From Agrobacterium vitis (lineage in GTDB: Bacteria > Pseudomonadota > Alphaproteobacteria > Rhizobiales > Rhizobiaceae), in contig NZ_JACXXJ020000005.1 of the NCBI RefSeq assembly GCF_014926405.1, positions 1,865,001 to 1,929,000 of the forward strand: 64,000 nucleotides of DNA. The letters are read 5' to 3'. Shown in pieces: positions 16,937 to 26,323 of this stretch. A program made the position numbers and the translations under genes. The notes below the pieces were generated by a model that had not been told where the DNA came from, searched no databases, and saw only the letters and a list, made by a program, of their open reading frames with translations. The first letter of the stretch is position 1. Each line of letters starts with the position of its first letter.

Positions 16937-18004
16937 TCACGCTGCTTCCGGCCCGGCGCTGGAGGAACCAGCCCTGGACGTCGATGGAAAGCGAGTGTGA
17001 TAAAGTTTCAAATCATTTTCAATTTTCTGGGTCAAACCATTGCGCGCCATGTCATAGCCAACCTCGATGGCTGAACCGAAACCTTCCGCGTCCGTACCGC
17101 CATGGCTCTTGATGACAATGCCGTTCAGACCGAGAAAGACGCCGCCATTCACCTTGCGCGGGTCCATCTTGTCCTTGAGCGCATCAAAGGCCCCCTTGGC
17201 GAAGAAATAGCCGATCTTCGACATCAGGCTGCGCGACATGGCTGCCCTCAGATAGGTTGCAATCTGGCGCGCCGTGCCTTCGGCAGCCTTCAAGGCGATA
17301 TTGCCAGTGAAGCCTTCCGTGACGACGACATCGACCGTGCCCTTGCCGAGATCGTCTCCCTCGACGAAACCGGCATAGTTTAGGGTGTCCAGACCTGCCT
17401 CACGCAACATGCGGCCCGCTTCGCGCACTTCTTCCTGACCCTTGATTTCCTCGACGCCGACATTCAACAAGCCAATCGAAGGGCGATCAATCTGGAATAA
17501 AGCCCGGGCCATAGCGCCGCCCATGACGGCGAAATCCAGCAGTTGTTGCGCATCGGCACCAATGGTGGCGCCGATATCAAGCACAATGCTTTCCCCCTTC
17601 AGGGTCGGCCAGATCCCGGCAATCGCCGGGCGCTCCACATTGGCCATGGTGCGCAGGCAGAACTTGGACATCGCCATCAGTGCGCCGGTATTACCGGCAG
17701 ACACGACAACATCCGCCTCGCCTGTTTTGACGGCCTCAATCGAGCGCCACATGCTGGAGACATAGCGACCACGCCGTAGCGCCTGGCTTGGCTTTTCGTC
17801 CATGGCGATTGCCACTTCGCAATCGTGGAAGACGGATTTTGCTTTCAATTTTGGATATTTGGCAAGAAAAGGCTCGCACTTTTCCCGCTGGCCAAACAGG
17901 ATGAATGTAATCTCCGGATGGCGCTCCAGCGCCCGGGCGGCGCCCGGAATAACGACTTCGGGACCGAAATCGCCCCCCATGACGTCGAGAGAAATTTTGA
18001 CCAC
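16937..18004 (-). CDS. plsX: Phosphate acyltransferase
   Basis: About 355 residues starting [16 protein letters not shown], the characteristic PlsX opening. PlsX converts acyl-ACP to acyl-phosphate, which PlsY uses to acylate glycerol-3-phosphate. Visible hallmarks: [18 protein letters not shown], the ERPAIAG region, and [22 protein letters not shown] 18004, with GAAGGG about ten bases upstream, gives the family's usual N-terminus; GTG 18028 would add eight basic residues and has its own G-rich site, so it cannot be excluded. It follows the yceD gene on the same strand by about 110 bases and precedes fabH. Confidence 0.95.
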   Translation of the reverse strand: MVKISLDVMGGDFGPEVVIPGAARALERHPEITFILFGQREKCEPFLAKYPKLKAKSVFHDCEVAIAMDEKPSQALRRGRYVSSMWRSIEAVKTGEADVVVSAGNTGALMAMSKFCLRTMANVERPAIAGIWPTLKGESIVLDIGATIGADAQQLLDFAVMGGAMARALFQIDRPSIGLLNVGVEEIKGQEEVREAGRMLREAGLDTLNYAGFVEGDDLGKGTVDVVVTEGFTGNIALKAAEGTARQIATYLRAAMSRSLMSKIGYFFAKGAFDALKDKMDPRKVNGGVFLGLNGIVIKSHGGTDAEGFGSAIEVGYDMARNGLTQKIENDLKLYHTRFPSTSRAGSSSAGPEAA

Positions 18005-18114
18005 GCGTCTTAATCCCTTCTTTTTCACCCCCAGGTGAAATTTTCGGCCAAAATACCGGTTTTGGTCTGGCGTACAACTTATTTGTGGTTCATCGTCAAG
18101 GCCCGACTGTCAAT

Positions 18115-18678
18115 CTAGTCCTTTTTCCAGTCTTTAAGGGCGGCAAAGGGCGATGGGCGAATAATCTGCGCGCCTGTATCCTCGTTATGGCCTGAAAATT
18201 CAACGCCCGGCTTGCGCGGATAGGGATCGATTGCCATGGCGGCAAACTCGGCGACCAGCGCGCCTGCATCAATCGTGTCACCGACAAAGGGTTCGGGCGC
18301 GTCCGGTCCGTCCGGGTCCAACACCATTTCGCCCTGCCCGTCCAGCACGATGCGGGCAAGCTTGGAACCCTCAGGCACGAAGACCTGCTCCACCTGTTCG
18401 CTAATCTGCGTCAGCACAGGCTCAAGCGTCACGACGCAGGCCTGCTCGATCTCGCCTTCCACCACGCCCTTGATGCGCACACCGTCGCGCTTCCAACGGC
18501 TGATCTGAAGTTCAGCCTTCAGAGAACGGACAGCCAGCACTTTCCACAATTGCGTCAGGCCTTGACGCTCGGCGTCATCGGCCTCAAGGCGCACCCGCAC
18601 GGCATTGGCGGAGACATGTCCGACCTTGACGTGATAGGAAAAAGGCGTGTTTGCCGGGGTCTGGCCTTGCGATTTCAT
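18115..18678 (-). CDS. YceD/DUF177 family protein
   Basis: 187 residues from ATG 18678; the frame is open further up but that start overlaps the previous stop as ATGA. The central acidic segment with two conserved stretches, ISRWKRDGVRIKGVVEGEIE followed by QACVVTLEPVLTQISEQVEQ, is the DUF177 core, including the V-V-T-L-E-P motif. Bacterial YceD proteins are linked to 23S rRNA maturation or accumulation and usually sit before rpmF-plsX; here rpmF is not between them, as is usual in alphaproteobacteria. The C-terminus (KPGVEFSGH..FAALKDWKKD) is the clade's usual ending. Function in this organism is inferred from the family. Confidence 0.87.
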   Translation of the reverse strand: MKSQGQTPANTPFSYHVKVGHVSANAVRVRLEADDAERQGLTQLWKVLAVRSLKAELQISRWKRDGVRIKGVVEGEIEQACVVTLEPVLTQISEQVEQVFVPEGSKLARIVLDGQGEMVLDPDGPDAPEPFVGDTIDAGALVAEFAAMAIDPYPRKPGVEFSGHNEDTGAQIIRPSPFAALKDWKKD

Positions 18679-19229
18679 CGATGAACCTGCTGCTGTGGAA
18701 GAGGAAATGCCAGCGATCCGGTGATCACGGCCTCTTCCGTCGTTTGTAAAAGATATGTTTCTGCTGTGATGGCCCAATGGGCCAAATCCGTCATGGCCGG
18801 ACGAGCGGCTTCCGGCACGTCAGGATGGATATTGCGCCGAAAGCCGGCGGCAAGCGCACTTTCATCCTTCAAATCGAGTGCCTTGCTGTAGGTTTCAAGG
18901 CGGCCATAGAACATTCCCGCCAATTTTTTCATCCGTTTGGGCACGGTCTGGTCGCCAACCCCCAATTCCCGGATGGAATGATCGACATCCTGAAAAAACG
19001 CGTCGATGATTTCCTGCGCCACTTCCTGGCCGCTGCGCTCAGATTTCGCCGTGCGGCGCAGATAGAGAATCAGCACCAGCGACAGCATTTCAAAGCGGCC
19101 CATCACGGTATCCGGCACATCGAGCGCCTCGTAAAACAGCGGTACACGGGCGGCTTCCATCAGCACGGCATATTGGCGGTCGATAATCTGGCGGTTGTTC
19201 CGGCGGGTCTTGAACAGGGTAAAAATCAT
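18675..19229 (-). CDS. Ubiquinol-cytochrome c chaperone (CBP3-like)
   Basis: 184 residues of the Ubiq_cyt_C_chap family. Recognisable phrases: IDRQYAVLMEAARVPLFYEA, DTVMGRFEMLSLVLILYLRR, and FFQDVDHSIRELGVGDQTVP, which correspond to conserved helices of mitochondrial Cbp3/UQCC1. Cbp3 helps make and assemble cytochrome b of the bc1 complex, and the alphaproteobacterial form is its ancestor. It overlaps the yceD start by four bases, a near-universal pairing in Rhizobiales. It is the first gene of the minus-strand run leading to plsX and fabH, and is divergent from bamE across about 330 bases. Confidence 0.9.
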   Translation of the reverse strand: MIFTLFKTRRNNRQIIDRQYAVLMEAARVPLFYEALDVPDTVMGRFEMLSLVLILYLRRTAKSERSGQEVAQEIIDAFFQDVDHSIRELGVGDQTVPKRMKKLAGMFYGRLETYSKALDLKDESALAAGFRRNIHPDVPEAARPAMTDLAHWAITAETYLLQTTEEAVITGSLAFPLPQQQVHR

Positions 19230-19560
19230 CGCAGCGCCTATTTTACGTGTTGCCGGCTATTCGTCCGATCCCTGGAGAAAGAGGCCCGACGGCCCGACCG
19301 ATGTTGCATGATGGCTAAAGCTGGTTTACCGAAGCAGTCATGAATTGCAATGCCGTTTTACCGGACCGGCCCCGCCGATGGCAATCGCATCGGGCAAAGC
19401 GGGTTGGAGCTTGAAACATATCGTTGCTCCGTCTTTTCGGTTTCCCCGGAAAGGCCACAATGATATGGGCAAGACGCAAGCGGATAAGCACAAGAAGCGA
19501 CTGGCGCAAGAAATGGCTGGCGCAAGAACGAACCTGGCCTGCAGGCGGGCAGAAGAGAGC
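19230..19560. other. Divergent promoter region chaperone/bamE
   Basis: About 330 bases with no gene I can support. The bamE frame stays open upward through much of it, but the translated extension is not conserved-looking and precedes the lipoprotein signal, so I treat it as leader. It must contain both promoters; I cannot place boxes with confidence. Confidence 0.4.
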
Positions 19561-20070
19561 ATGATGGGAGATGCATCATTGAAGAGACGGTATTTCCGGC
19601 CCGACGCCAGGGCAATCGGCCTGGCCGCGATGACTTTGCTGATCGCAACCGGCGGCTTGACCGGCTGCACGACCGGCGAAGTTTTCCATAACGGCTATAT
19701 TGTGGACCCGAAAGCGCTCGATCTGGTGCCGGTCGGTGCCAGCCGCGAACAGGTCCTGCTATCGCTCGGCACGCCGTCGACCACGGCGACCTTCGATGGC
19801 GAGGTATTCTATTATATCTCCCAGACCCGCAAGCGCCCCGTGGCCTTCATGAAGCAGCAGCTGGTCGATCAGCAGGTTCTGGCGATCTACTTCGACAAGA
19901 ACGGCACGGTCGTACAGCGCGCCAACTACAGCATGAAGGACGGCAAGGTCTTCGATATGGTGTCGCGCACCACGCCAACCGGCGGCAAGGACCTCAGCTT
20001 CCTGCAACAGATTCTGTCGGGCGGCAACGGCGCTGCCAACAGCGTCAAGAACATGCTCGGCTTCCAATAA
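19561..20070 (+). CDS. bamE: Outer-membrane assembly lipoprotein BamE
   Basis: 169 residues from ATG 19561 (19564 equally possible). The start is chosen because it gives a proper lipoprotein signal: KRRYF.., hydrophobic LAAMTLLIATGGL, then TGC as the lipobox. The SmpA/OmlA domain follows: DPKALDLVPVGASREQVLLS, LGTPSTTATFDGEVFYYISQ, VLAIYFDKNGTVV. BamE stabilises the BamA-BamD complex that inserts beta-barrel proteins. The C-terminal extension ending GGNGAANSVKNMLGFQ is the alphaproteobacterial style. A good hairpin terminator follows within 25 bases. Confidence 0.94.
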   Translation: MMGDASLKRRYFRPDARAIGLAAMTLLIATGGLTGCTTGEVFHNGYIVDPKALDLVPVGASREQVLLSLGTPSTTATFDGEVFYYISQTRKRPVAFMKQQLVDQQVLAIYFDKNGTVVQRANYSMKDGKVFDMVSRTTPTGGKDLSFLQQILSGGNGAANSVKNMLGFQ

Positions 20071-20090
20071 GCAGAGCCTCGATATCAAAC

Positions 20091-20124
20091 AAAAACCCGC
20101 GGCCTCAAGGTCGCGGGTTTTTCT
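20091..20124. terminator. Rho-independent terminator after bamE, probably bidirectional
   Basis: AAAACCCGCG (20092-20101) pairs exactly with CGCGGGTTTT (20112-20121), with an inner CC/GG extension. On the plus strand it ends TTTTTCT; on the minus strand the arm starts in a T-run as well, so it can also end hppA. Confidence 0.9.
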
Positions 20125-20148
20125 ATGTCTATGTTGGATCAGACACCC

Positions 20149-22287
20149 TCAACCGGCAAGAATGGCCAGCAGCAACAAGGCAACGATATTGGTGATCTTG
20201 ATGGCCGGATTGACAGCGGGGCCTGCCGTATCCTTGTAGGGATCACCAACCGTATCACCGGTTACGGACGCCTTATGGGCGTCTGACCCTTTCAGATGCG
20301 TTGTGCCGTCCTTGTCTACGAAACCGTCCTCAAAGCTCTTCTTGGCATTGTCCCAAGCGCCACCGCCCGATGTCATGGAAATTGCCACGAACAGACCGTT
20401 GACGATCACGCCCAGCAAAGAGGCACCCAGCGCCGCAAAGGCCGAGGCCTTGGAACCGGAGACCAGCAGCACGCCGAAATAGACGACGATGGGCGCCAGC
20501 ACCGGCAATAACGACGGCACGATCATCTCACGGATTGCCGCCTTGGTGAGGATATCCACAGCCCGACCATAATCCGGCTTTTCGGTTCCCTGCATGATGC
20601 CGGGCTTGTCACGGAACTGGCGACGCACTTCCTCAACGATGGAGCCAGCGGCCCGGCCCACCGCCGTCATGGCGATACCGCCAAACAGATAGGGAATGAG
20701 ACCGCCGAAGATCAGCCCGGCCACCACATAAGGATTGGAGAGGCTGAAGGAAATATCGCCGATCCCAGCGAAATAGGGATATTGATCGCCATTGGCGGCG
20801 AAATATTGCAGGTCGTTGGAATAGGCGGCAAACAGCACCAGCGCGCCCAGCCCGGCTGAGCCGATGGCATAGCCCTTGGTGACGGCCTTGGTGGTATTGC
20901 CGACTGCATCCAGCGCGTCGGTAACCTTGCGCACCTCCGGCGGCAGATGCGCCATTTCGGCGATACCACCAGCATTGTCGGTGACGGGACCAAAAGCATC
21001 GAGCGCGACGATCATCCCCGCCAGCCCCAACATGGTTGTGACGGCGATGGCGGTGCCAAACAGACCGGCTAGCTGATAAGTGGAGATGATGCCGCCGATA
21101 ATCACCAGCGCCGGAAGCGCGGTTGACTCAAGGGAGACCGCCAGCCCCTGGATGACATTGGTGCCGTGGCCGGTCACTGACGCCTGCGCGATGGAATTGA
21201 CCGGGCGTTTGTTGGTTCCGGTATAGTATTCGGTGATGACAACGATCAGCGCGGTCACGACCAGACCAAGAATGCCGCAGATGAACAGGTTGACACCGGT
21301 AATCGTTTGGCCCGCAACGCTGCCAATCGCGCCCCAGCCGATGGTGATCTGGGTGGCCACGGCCAGACCGATAATGGAGAGCAGGCCGGTAACGATCAGG
21401 CCCTTGTAGAGCGCGCCCATGATCGAGCCGTTAACGCCGAGCTTGACGAAAAACGTACCGGCAATCGAGGTCAGGATGCAGGTGCCGCAAATGGCCAGCG
21501 GATAGATCATGGCGCTTTCCAGTATCGCGCTGCCTGCGAAGAAAATCGCCGCCAGCACCATGGTGGCGACCACGGAGACCGCATAGGTCTCAAACAGGTC
21601 GGCGGCCATGCCGGCGCAATCCCCGACATTATCCCCGACATTATCGGCAATGGTCGCCGGGTTGCGCGGATCGTCCTCGGGAATGCCCGCCTCGACCTTG
21701 CCAACCAGATCGCCGCCGACATCAGCGCCCTTGGTGAAGATACCGCCGCCAAGCCGTGCAAAAATTGAGATCAGCGAAGCGCCGAAGCCGAGTGCCACCA
21801 GCGCATCGATCACATCGCGCGAGCCGCTGGCATGACCGAGACCATAGGTCAGAACGCAATAATAAACGGAGACACCGAGAAGAGCGAGACCTGCCACCAG
21901 CATGCCGGTAATGGCCCCGGATTTGAAGGCAATGTCGAGGCCTGCGGCCAGGCTCTGGGCCGAGGCCTGCGCGGTGCGGACATTGGCGCGCACCGACACA
22001 TGCATGCCGATAAAGCCAGCGGCCCCTGAGAGAAACGCGCCGATCAGGAAGCCAATGGCAGCCTCTCCCGACAGCAAGTACCAGACGCCTGCAAACACCA
22101 CGGCGCCGACGATAGCGATGGTCAGATATTGCCGGGCCAGATAGGCCTGCGCCCCTTCGCGGATATAGCCTGCGATTTCCTGCATACGCGGCGTGCCCTG
22201 GTCAGCGGCCAGAACCGCCTGCGTTGCCCAGACCGCATAGGCCACGGAAATCAAGCCACATAGAATTACGCCTAACAGAACTGCCAT
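20149..22287 (-). CDS. hppA: K+-independent membrane proton-pumping pyrophosphatase
   Basis: 712 residues from ATG 22287, which has GGAGG eight bases upstream; the longer open frame adds a non-membrane segment and is rejected. Around fifteen to sixteen membrane helices. Pyrophosphate-site motifs are present: [40 protein letters not shown], and [16 protein letters not shown]. The position that sets potassium dependence reads GNTTKA, the lysine form, so this is the K+-independent H+-pump subclass. Such pumps energise the membrane or acidocalcisomes with PPi, which ties in loosely with ppk/ppx elsewhere in the window. The gene stands alone, with a 256-base gap upstream. Confidence 0.97.
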   Translation of the reverse strand: MAVLLGVILCGLISVAYAVWATQAVLAADQGTPRMQEIAGYIREGAQAYLARQYLTIAIVGAVVFAGVWYLLSGEAAIGFLIGAFLSGAAGFIGMHVSVRANVRTAQASAQSLAAGLDIAFKSGAITGMLVAGLALLGVSVYYCVLTYGLGHASGSRDVIDALVALGFGASLISIFARLGGGIFTKGADVGGDLVGKVEAGIPEDDPRNPATIADNVGDNVGDCAGMAADLFETYAVSVVATMVLAAIFFAGSAILESAMIYPLAICGTCILTSIAGTFFVKLGVNGSIMGALYKGLIVTGLLSIIGLAVATQITIGWGAIGSVAGQTITGVNLFICGILGLVVTALIVVITEYYTGTNKRPVNSIAQASVTGHGTNVIQGLAVSLESTALPALVIIGGIISTYQLAGLFGTAIAVTTMLGLAGMIVALDAFGPVTDNAGGIAEMAHLPPEVRKVTDALDAVGNTTKAVTKGYAIGSAGLGALVLFAAYSNDLQYFAANGDQYPYFAGIGDISFSLSNPYVVAGLIFGGLIPYLFGGIAMTAVGRAAGSIVEEVRRQFRDKPGIMQGTEKPDYGRAVDILTKAAIREMIVPSLLPVLAPIVVYFGVLLVSGSKASAFAALGASLLGVIVNGLFVAISMTSGGGAWDNAKKSFEDGFVDKDGTTHLKGSDAHKASVTGDTVGDPYKDTAGPAVNPAIKITNIVALLLLAILAG

Positions 22288-22543
22288 TCCAACGCCTCCC
22301 TGTTGGACACCGCCCTCTCCTCCAAGGACGTTGCCTGTTTCTAACAGTCTATCTAATAATCGCCGCTGGCCGTCTGCAAATGGCAATTCTTGAACAAACT
22401 GTAAGGCAGAGTGCGCTTCTCCCGCTGCAAAGGTCAAGAGTATGCAACCGGATTTCAAAGCGCCCTGCCATGCCTGAACGCAATCAACAACCGTCGGGAA
22501 ATGTTCCGCCGTGAAGGGCTTTGTTGGGGGCTATCGGCAGCCG

Positions 22544-23770
22544 TCAGGCCTTGGCGCGATGCTCGGCAAGCAATTGCAGAGCAATCAGCGCGAGGCAAAG
22601 CACGGTGACTGGCCAGATCACCAGGTTCATCACCGACCAGCCATAGGCAGTAAACACCTTGCCGGAGGAAAAAGACGAAAGGGCAACCGTGCTGAACAGG
22701 ATGATGTCATGGAAACCCTGGACCTTATCGGCTTCCTGCGGCCGATAGGAGGAGGCAACAATGGCTGTCGCGCCGATGAAACCGAAATTCCAGCCGATGC
22801 CGAGCAACACCAGCGCGCCCCAGAAATTCCACAGCTCGACGCCCATATGCGCGACGACGGCGCAGCCCATCAGGATCAGCAGACCGGCGGCAACAACTTT
22901 TTCAGCTCCAAACCTGCGGATCAGCCGTCCGGTGAAAAAGCTTGGCGCAAACATGGCGATGACATGCCATTGAATGCCGAGTGTTGCCTGATCGGAGGTA
23001 AAGCCGCAGCCGATCACCATGGCGAGCGGCGCGCCGGTCATCATAAAGGTCATCAGCGCATAGGTACAGATGCCGCAGATCATCCCGGTGATGAACCGTT
23101 GCGTCAGCACGATCTCGCGCAGCGAGCGAGCGGGCTTGGCGCTGTCATCGTGGTGGCCTAATGGTTGCCCAAGATGAACGAAGCTGAGAATTGCGATGGC
23201 CAGCAGCATCAGCGGCGCCAGCGCCAGGAATGCACCGGCGAACAGCACCGGCTCGAACAGATCTTTCAGCCAGATCGCCAATTGCGGGCCAAGGATCGCC
23301 GAAACAATGCCGCCTGCGAGTATCCAGGAAATGGCCTCGCCCTTGAAATAGCTGGGCGAACTGTCGGCGGCGGCAAAACGGATCTTCTGGGTAAAGCCGC
23401 TGGAAAGTCCAATCAGCAGCAGGCCGAAGGCAAACAGCCAGAAATCGATCTTAAATAGCGCGAGCGTGGCGACCAGTCCGCCAATCGCCGCCGAGCCTGC
23501 CCCGATGATGAAGGCGGCCTTGCGGCCAAACAGGCGCGACGCAATGGCAATGGCCACAGCGCCAAGGGCCACGCCAATGTTGAAGCCGGTGAGTGGCGCT
23601 GTCGCCAGCGATTTATCGGCGCCCAGCATTTGGTAACCGGCAAGCCCGCCCAGGGAAAAGGACAGCGGGGCAACAGAACCAAGAACCGCCTGGGCAGCGG
23701 TCAGAATAGCAACGGTGCGCTTGGCACCTCGCAACTGATGTTCAAGGCCAGTGCTGCTTTCCACTGCCAT
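22544..23770 (-). CDS. MFS transporter
   Basis: 408 residues with about twelve hydrophobic segments in two halves of six. The loop after helix 2 (ASRLFGRKAAFIIGAGSAAI) carries the G-R-K-x motif typical of the major facilitator superfamily, and GRLIRRFGAEKVVAAG is the equivalent in the second half. The rest gives no substrate clue; the relatives I recognise are unassigned alphaproteobacterial permeases. It starts 26 bases after nusB on the same strand, so it is probably the third gene of the ribH-nusB operon. Whether it moves riboflavin or something unrelated cannot be said. Confidence 0.85.
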   Translation of the reverse strand: MAVESSTGLEHQLRGAKRTVAILTAAQAVLGSVAPLSFSLGGLAGYQMLGADKSLATAPLTGFNIGVALGAVAIAIASRLFGRKAAFIIGAGSAAIGGLVATLALFKIDFWLFAFGLLLIGLSSGFTQKIRFAAADSSPSYFKGEAISWILAGGIVSAILGPQLAIWLKDLFEPVLFAGAFLALAPLMLLAIAILSFVHLGQPLGHHDDSAKPARSLREIVLTQRFITGMICGICTYALMTFMMTGAPLAMVIGCGFTSDQATLGIQWHVIAMFAPSFFTGRLIRRFGAEKVVAAGLLILMGCAVVAHMGVELWNFWGALVLLGIGWNFGFIGATAIVASSYRPQEADKVQGFHDIILFSTVALSSFSSGKVFTAYGWSVMNLVIWPVTVLCLALIALQLLAEHRAKA

Positions 23771-23796
23771 GTCCCTGCCCCTCCCCCGAAGGGCTG

Positions 23797-24279
23797 TTAC
23801 TTGACTGCGGGAACCCGGACCTGCTTGGCAATCCGGTCCAGCACCGCATTGACCAGCTTGGGCTCGTCTTCCTGGAAAAAGGCGTGGGCAATCTCGACAT
23901 ATTCCGTGACGATCACCGCAATGGGTACGTCCTTGCGCTCCAGCAATTCGAATGTGCCAGCGCGCAGAATGGCCCGCACCGTGCTATCGACCCGGGCCAG
24001 TGACCAATCATCCTGCAAGGCCTGACGGATCAGCGGATCGATCTTGGTCTGGTCGCGCACCACACCGGCCACGATGGAGCGGAACCAGGATGCATCGGCC
24101 TTCAGATAGGTTTCGCCGTCGATTTCCTGGCCGAGACGATGGGTCTCGTATTCAGCAACGACTTCGAGAACGCCGGTGCCGCCGATATCCATCTGGTAAA
24201 GCGCCTGGACGGCGGCAAGCCTGGCGGCACCGCGCTGGTTGGCGGTCTTGACCGGCGGTTTGTTATTTTCGGTCGTCAT
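23797..24279 (-). CDS. nusB: Transcription antitermination factor NusB
   Basis: 160 residues from ATG 24279, four bases after the ribH stop; TTG 24294 or GTG 24291 would overlap ribH and are less likely. The all-helical NusB fold is evident: [20 protein letters not shown] with the R-x-x-A-x-Q-x-L-Y-Q signature, and [20 protein letters not shown], ending [14 protein letters not shown] ([14 protein letters not shown]). NusB with NusE binds boxA RNA in rRNA leaders. The ribH-nusB pairing is conserved in many proteobacteria. Confidence 0.95.
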   Translation of the reverse strand: MTTENNKPPVKTANQRGAARLAAVQALYQMDIGGTGVLEVVAEYETHRLGQEIDGETYLKADASWFRSIVAGVVRDQTKIDPLIRQALQDDWSLARVDSTVRAILRAGTFELLERKDVPIAVIVTEYVEIAHAFFQEDEPKLVNAVLDRIAKQVRVPAVK

Positions 24280-24283
24280 CGGT

Positions 24284-24742
24284 TCAGCCACCAAATTTCT
24301 GCTTCAAGGCAATCATTGTCAGAGCGGCGCGAGCGGCAAAGCCACCCTTGTCCTTGTCTGTCCGCTTGACGCGCGCCCAAGCCTGTTCGTCATTCTCTAC
24401 CGTCAGGATGCCGTTGCCGATGGCAAGCGATTCGGACACGGAAAGATCCATAAGGGCGCGGGAGGATTCGTTGGCGACGATATCGAAGTGATAGGTCTCA
24501 CCCCTGATAACCATGCCGAGAGCCACATAGCCATCATAGACTACGCCGCCATTGTCGGCGCCGTCGAGCGCCATCGAAATGGCGGCAGGAACTTCAAGCG
24601 CGCCCATGACGGTGACGATGTCATAGCTGGCGCCAGCCTCATCCAGCACCGCCTTGGCGCCGTCCAGAAGCGCATCGGCCATGTCGTCGTAGAATCGGGC
24701 CTCGACAATAAGAAGGTGCGGTGCGGAATACTGGTCAGACAT
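24284..24742 (-). CDS. ribH: 6,7-dimethyl-8-ribityllumazine synthase
   Basis: 152 residues, standard length. It makes lumazine, the riboflavin precursor, from the pyrimidine dione and dihydroxybutanone phosphate. Motifs: [17 protein letters not shown] (substrate-binding strand), [20 protein letters not shown] (with His of the active site) and [20 protein letters not shown]. It opens the ribH-nusB-MFS run and is separated from ribE, the next riboflavin gene, by a small plus-strand gene and 900 bases. I looked for an FMN riboswitch upstream and did not find one. Confidence 0.96.
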   Translation of the reverse strand: MSDQYSAPHLLIVEARFYDDMADALLDGAKAVLDEAGASYDIVTVMGALEVPAAISMALDGADNGGVVYDGYVALGMVIRGETYHFDIVANESSRALMDLSVSESLAIGNGILTVENDEQAWARVKRTDKDKGGFAARAALTMIALKQKFGG

Positions 24743-25272
24743 AAGCGGTCACCCCGGAACGGATGGAGAAAATGGCAATGATTGGATGCGGGGTCAAACC
24801 ATGCCCTACCCCGAATGGCAAGTGTTTTTCCGCAAAACCCGCCGAAATGCCGCTAAAGCCTGGCAACACCGCTCCCTTGGCCCGCCACCGCCCGCGATAT
24901 CGCACATTATTGTGATCAAGCCCGCAAAGTATCGGTTTTGCGCTGATAGGAGAGATTTTACTGACTCTTCGGTCATTGGATGGCACACCAATTATATAGC
25001 GTTAACAAACGACGCCCTTCGTTAGCCCGCTGATAAATATCAGTAAATTTGCGAAAAACCCGACCAGAAAACCGGTAGCGGCAAGTGGTGGACGGCGACA
25101 CTTTCGCCCGCGCTAAACATGGCGATTTGATGAAAATCAAGATGACGGATTTGTAACCCATCAAGGCAGTTTGCGGGCTGGAAATCGCCTTTGTTGCGAC
25201 GCACATCATTCATCACCGGCGAGCGTTTAAGACGAGATAAGCCGGGGGATAATTTGGATCAGGAGATTACCG
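24743..25272. other. Intergenic region upstream of ribH, no supported gene
   Basis: 530 bases between ribH and the divergent small secreted protein. Three frames of 60-83 codons overlap here on both strands, but none has a ribosome site, signal peptide or family-like composition. The middle (about 24895-25060) is AT-richer and likely carries promoters. I see no FMN-riboswitch core. AGGAG at 25261-25265 is the ribosome site of the downstream gene. Confidence 0.45.
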
Positions 25273-25650
25273 ATGAACCGTATCGGACATGTATTCAGTG
25301 CTTCCACCGTTGCCGCCATCTCTTTCGGTGGTGTATCCCAGGCCGCCGTTGAGATGGCCTCTGAAGATGGTCGGCCCCAATCCGTACAAGCCCCCCAATC
25401 CGTACAACCCGTTGTCGGCAAGCGACTGACAGTCGTGCCGCTGCGTGGCCTTCAAACATCCGACCCAGTGCGCCAGGCGCTGGATGCCCAGGACCCACAT
25501 TCCGCCCATGCGCGCAAGTTGCAGGCCGCTATTATTGCCAATCCGAAACTGATGCGTCAGCTCGATGGCCAGGGCGTCGATGTCACCACCATTGTCGGCA
25601 TGGTCACGGTCGATGACGGCAGCATCTCGGTGTTTACCGCCTCGGCTTGA
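25273..25650 (+). CDS. Small secreted protein, unknown
   Basis: 125 residues, ATG 25273 eight bases after AGGAG. A signal peptide is likely: MNRIGHVFSASTVAAISFGG then VSQAAVEM. The mature part contains a short direct repeat (two Gln-Ser-Val-Gln units, RPQSVQAPQSVQP), a charged helical stretch (DAQDPHSAHARKLQAAI) and ends with VGMVTVDDGSISVFTASA. The ending hints at a small beta-sheet fold. I do not recognise a family. It lies between two riboflavin operons on the opposite strand and faces ribE tail to tail. Confidence 0.72.
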   Translation: MNRIGHVFSASTVAAISFGGVSQAAVEMASEDGRPQSVQAPQSVQPVVGKRLTVVPLRGLQTSDPVRQALDAQDPHSAHARKLQAAIIANPKLMRQLDGQGVDVTTIVGMVTVDDGSISVFTASA

Positions 25651-25659
25651 TGGATCTGT

Positions 25660-25686
25660 GCGGAAGGAGCTGCCCGGCCCTTCCGC
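25660..25686. terminator. Hairpin between convergent genes, likely terminator
   Basis: GCGGAAGG (25660-25667) pairs exactly with CCTTCCGC (25679-25686). It lies between the stops of the small secreted protein gene and ribE. The following CCTTTCTC is only moderately T-rich, so efficiency is uncertain. Confidence 0.55.
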
Positions 25687-25711
25687 CCTTTCTCACAAAG
25701 CGCATAAGTCT

Positions 25712-26323
25712 TTATGCCTTTGGAAATTCCGCGAGCCTTGCCGCATAGCGCGCCATGGTATCGACTTCGAAATTGACGAAATCGCCGACCTGCCGGTCGC
25801 CCCAGGTGGTGACCTCAAGCGTGTGGCGGATGAGCAGGATGTCGAAGTCGCACCCCTCGACACCATTGACCGTCAGCGAGGTTCCGTCCAGCGCAACCGA
25901 GCCCTTCGGGGCGACGAAACGGGCCAGGTTCTCAGGCACCCGCAGAGTGAAACGGGTCGCATCGCCTTCGGCTTTGATCGCCAGGATCTCGGCCTTGCCA
26001 TCGACATGGCCGGAGACGATATGCCCGCCCAGCTCATCGCCAATTTTCAACGAGCGCTCCAGGTTGATGCGCGTGCCTTTTTGCCAGCTACCGATGGTGG
26101 TCAACCGCAGGGCTTCTTCCCAGACTTCCACTTCAAACCACCGCGCATTGCTGCCCGCCTCTGGCAGACCGGTGACTGTCAGGCAGGTGCCGGAATGCGC
26201 GATGGAAGCGCCCATGTCGATTATATCAGGATCATAGGCTGTGACGATGCGCAGCTTTACGCCTTCCTTCAGAGGCACGATGTCTTCCACGGTGCCGATA
26301 TCGGTGACAATGCCAGTAAACAT
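25712..26323 (-). CDS. ribE: Riboflavin synthase alpha subunit
   Basis: 203 residues made of two similar beta-barrel halves, the family hallmark. N-terminal half: MFTGIVTDIGTVEDIVPLKE, ASIAHSGTCLTVTGL; C-terminal half: GKAEILAIKAEGDATRFTLR, KGSVALDGTSLTVNGVEG. The two S-G-x-x-L-T-V-like motifs hold the lumazine substrates, and ELGGHIVSGHVDGKAEI is the linker. It converts two lumazines to riboflavin. Its ATG overlaps the ribD stop by one base, indicating coupling. Confidence 0.97.
   Translation of the reverse strand: MFTGIVTDIGTVEDIVPLKEGVKLRIVTAYDPDIIDMGASIAHSGTCLTVTGLPEAGSNARWFEVEVWEEALRLTTIGSWQKGTRINLERSLKIGDELGGHIVSGHVDGKAEILAIKAEGDATRFTLRVPENLARFVAPKGSVALDGTSLTVNGVEGCDFDILLIRHTLEVTTWGDRQVGDFVNFEVDTMARYAARLAEFPKA

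Noticed and set aside
20149..22458. Longer hppA start at 22458
   Set aside because: The extra 57 residues are not hydrophobic or family-like, and ATG 22287 has a GGAGG at ideal spacing.
24743..24800. FMN-riboswitch-like phrase GGAACGGATGGAGA
   Set aside because: It lies on the strand opposite ribH, and the other conserved aptamer elements are missing.
24786..25025. Small frames in the ribH upstream gap (also 24735-24986 and 24973-25209 minus)
   Set aside because: They overlap one another on both strands, lack ribosome sites, and show no signal or domain.
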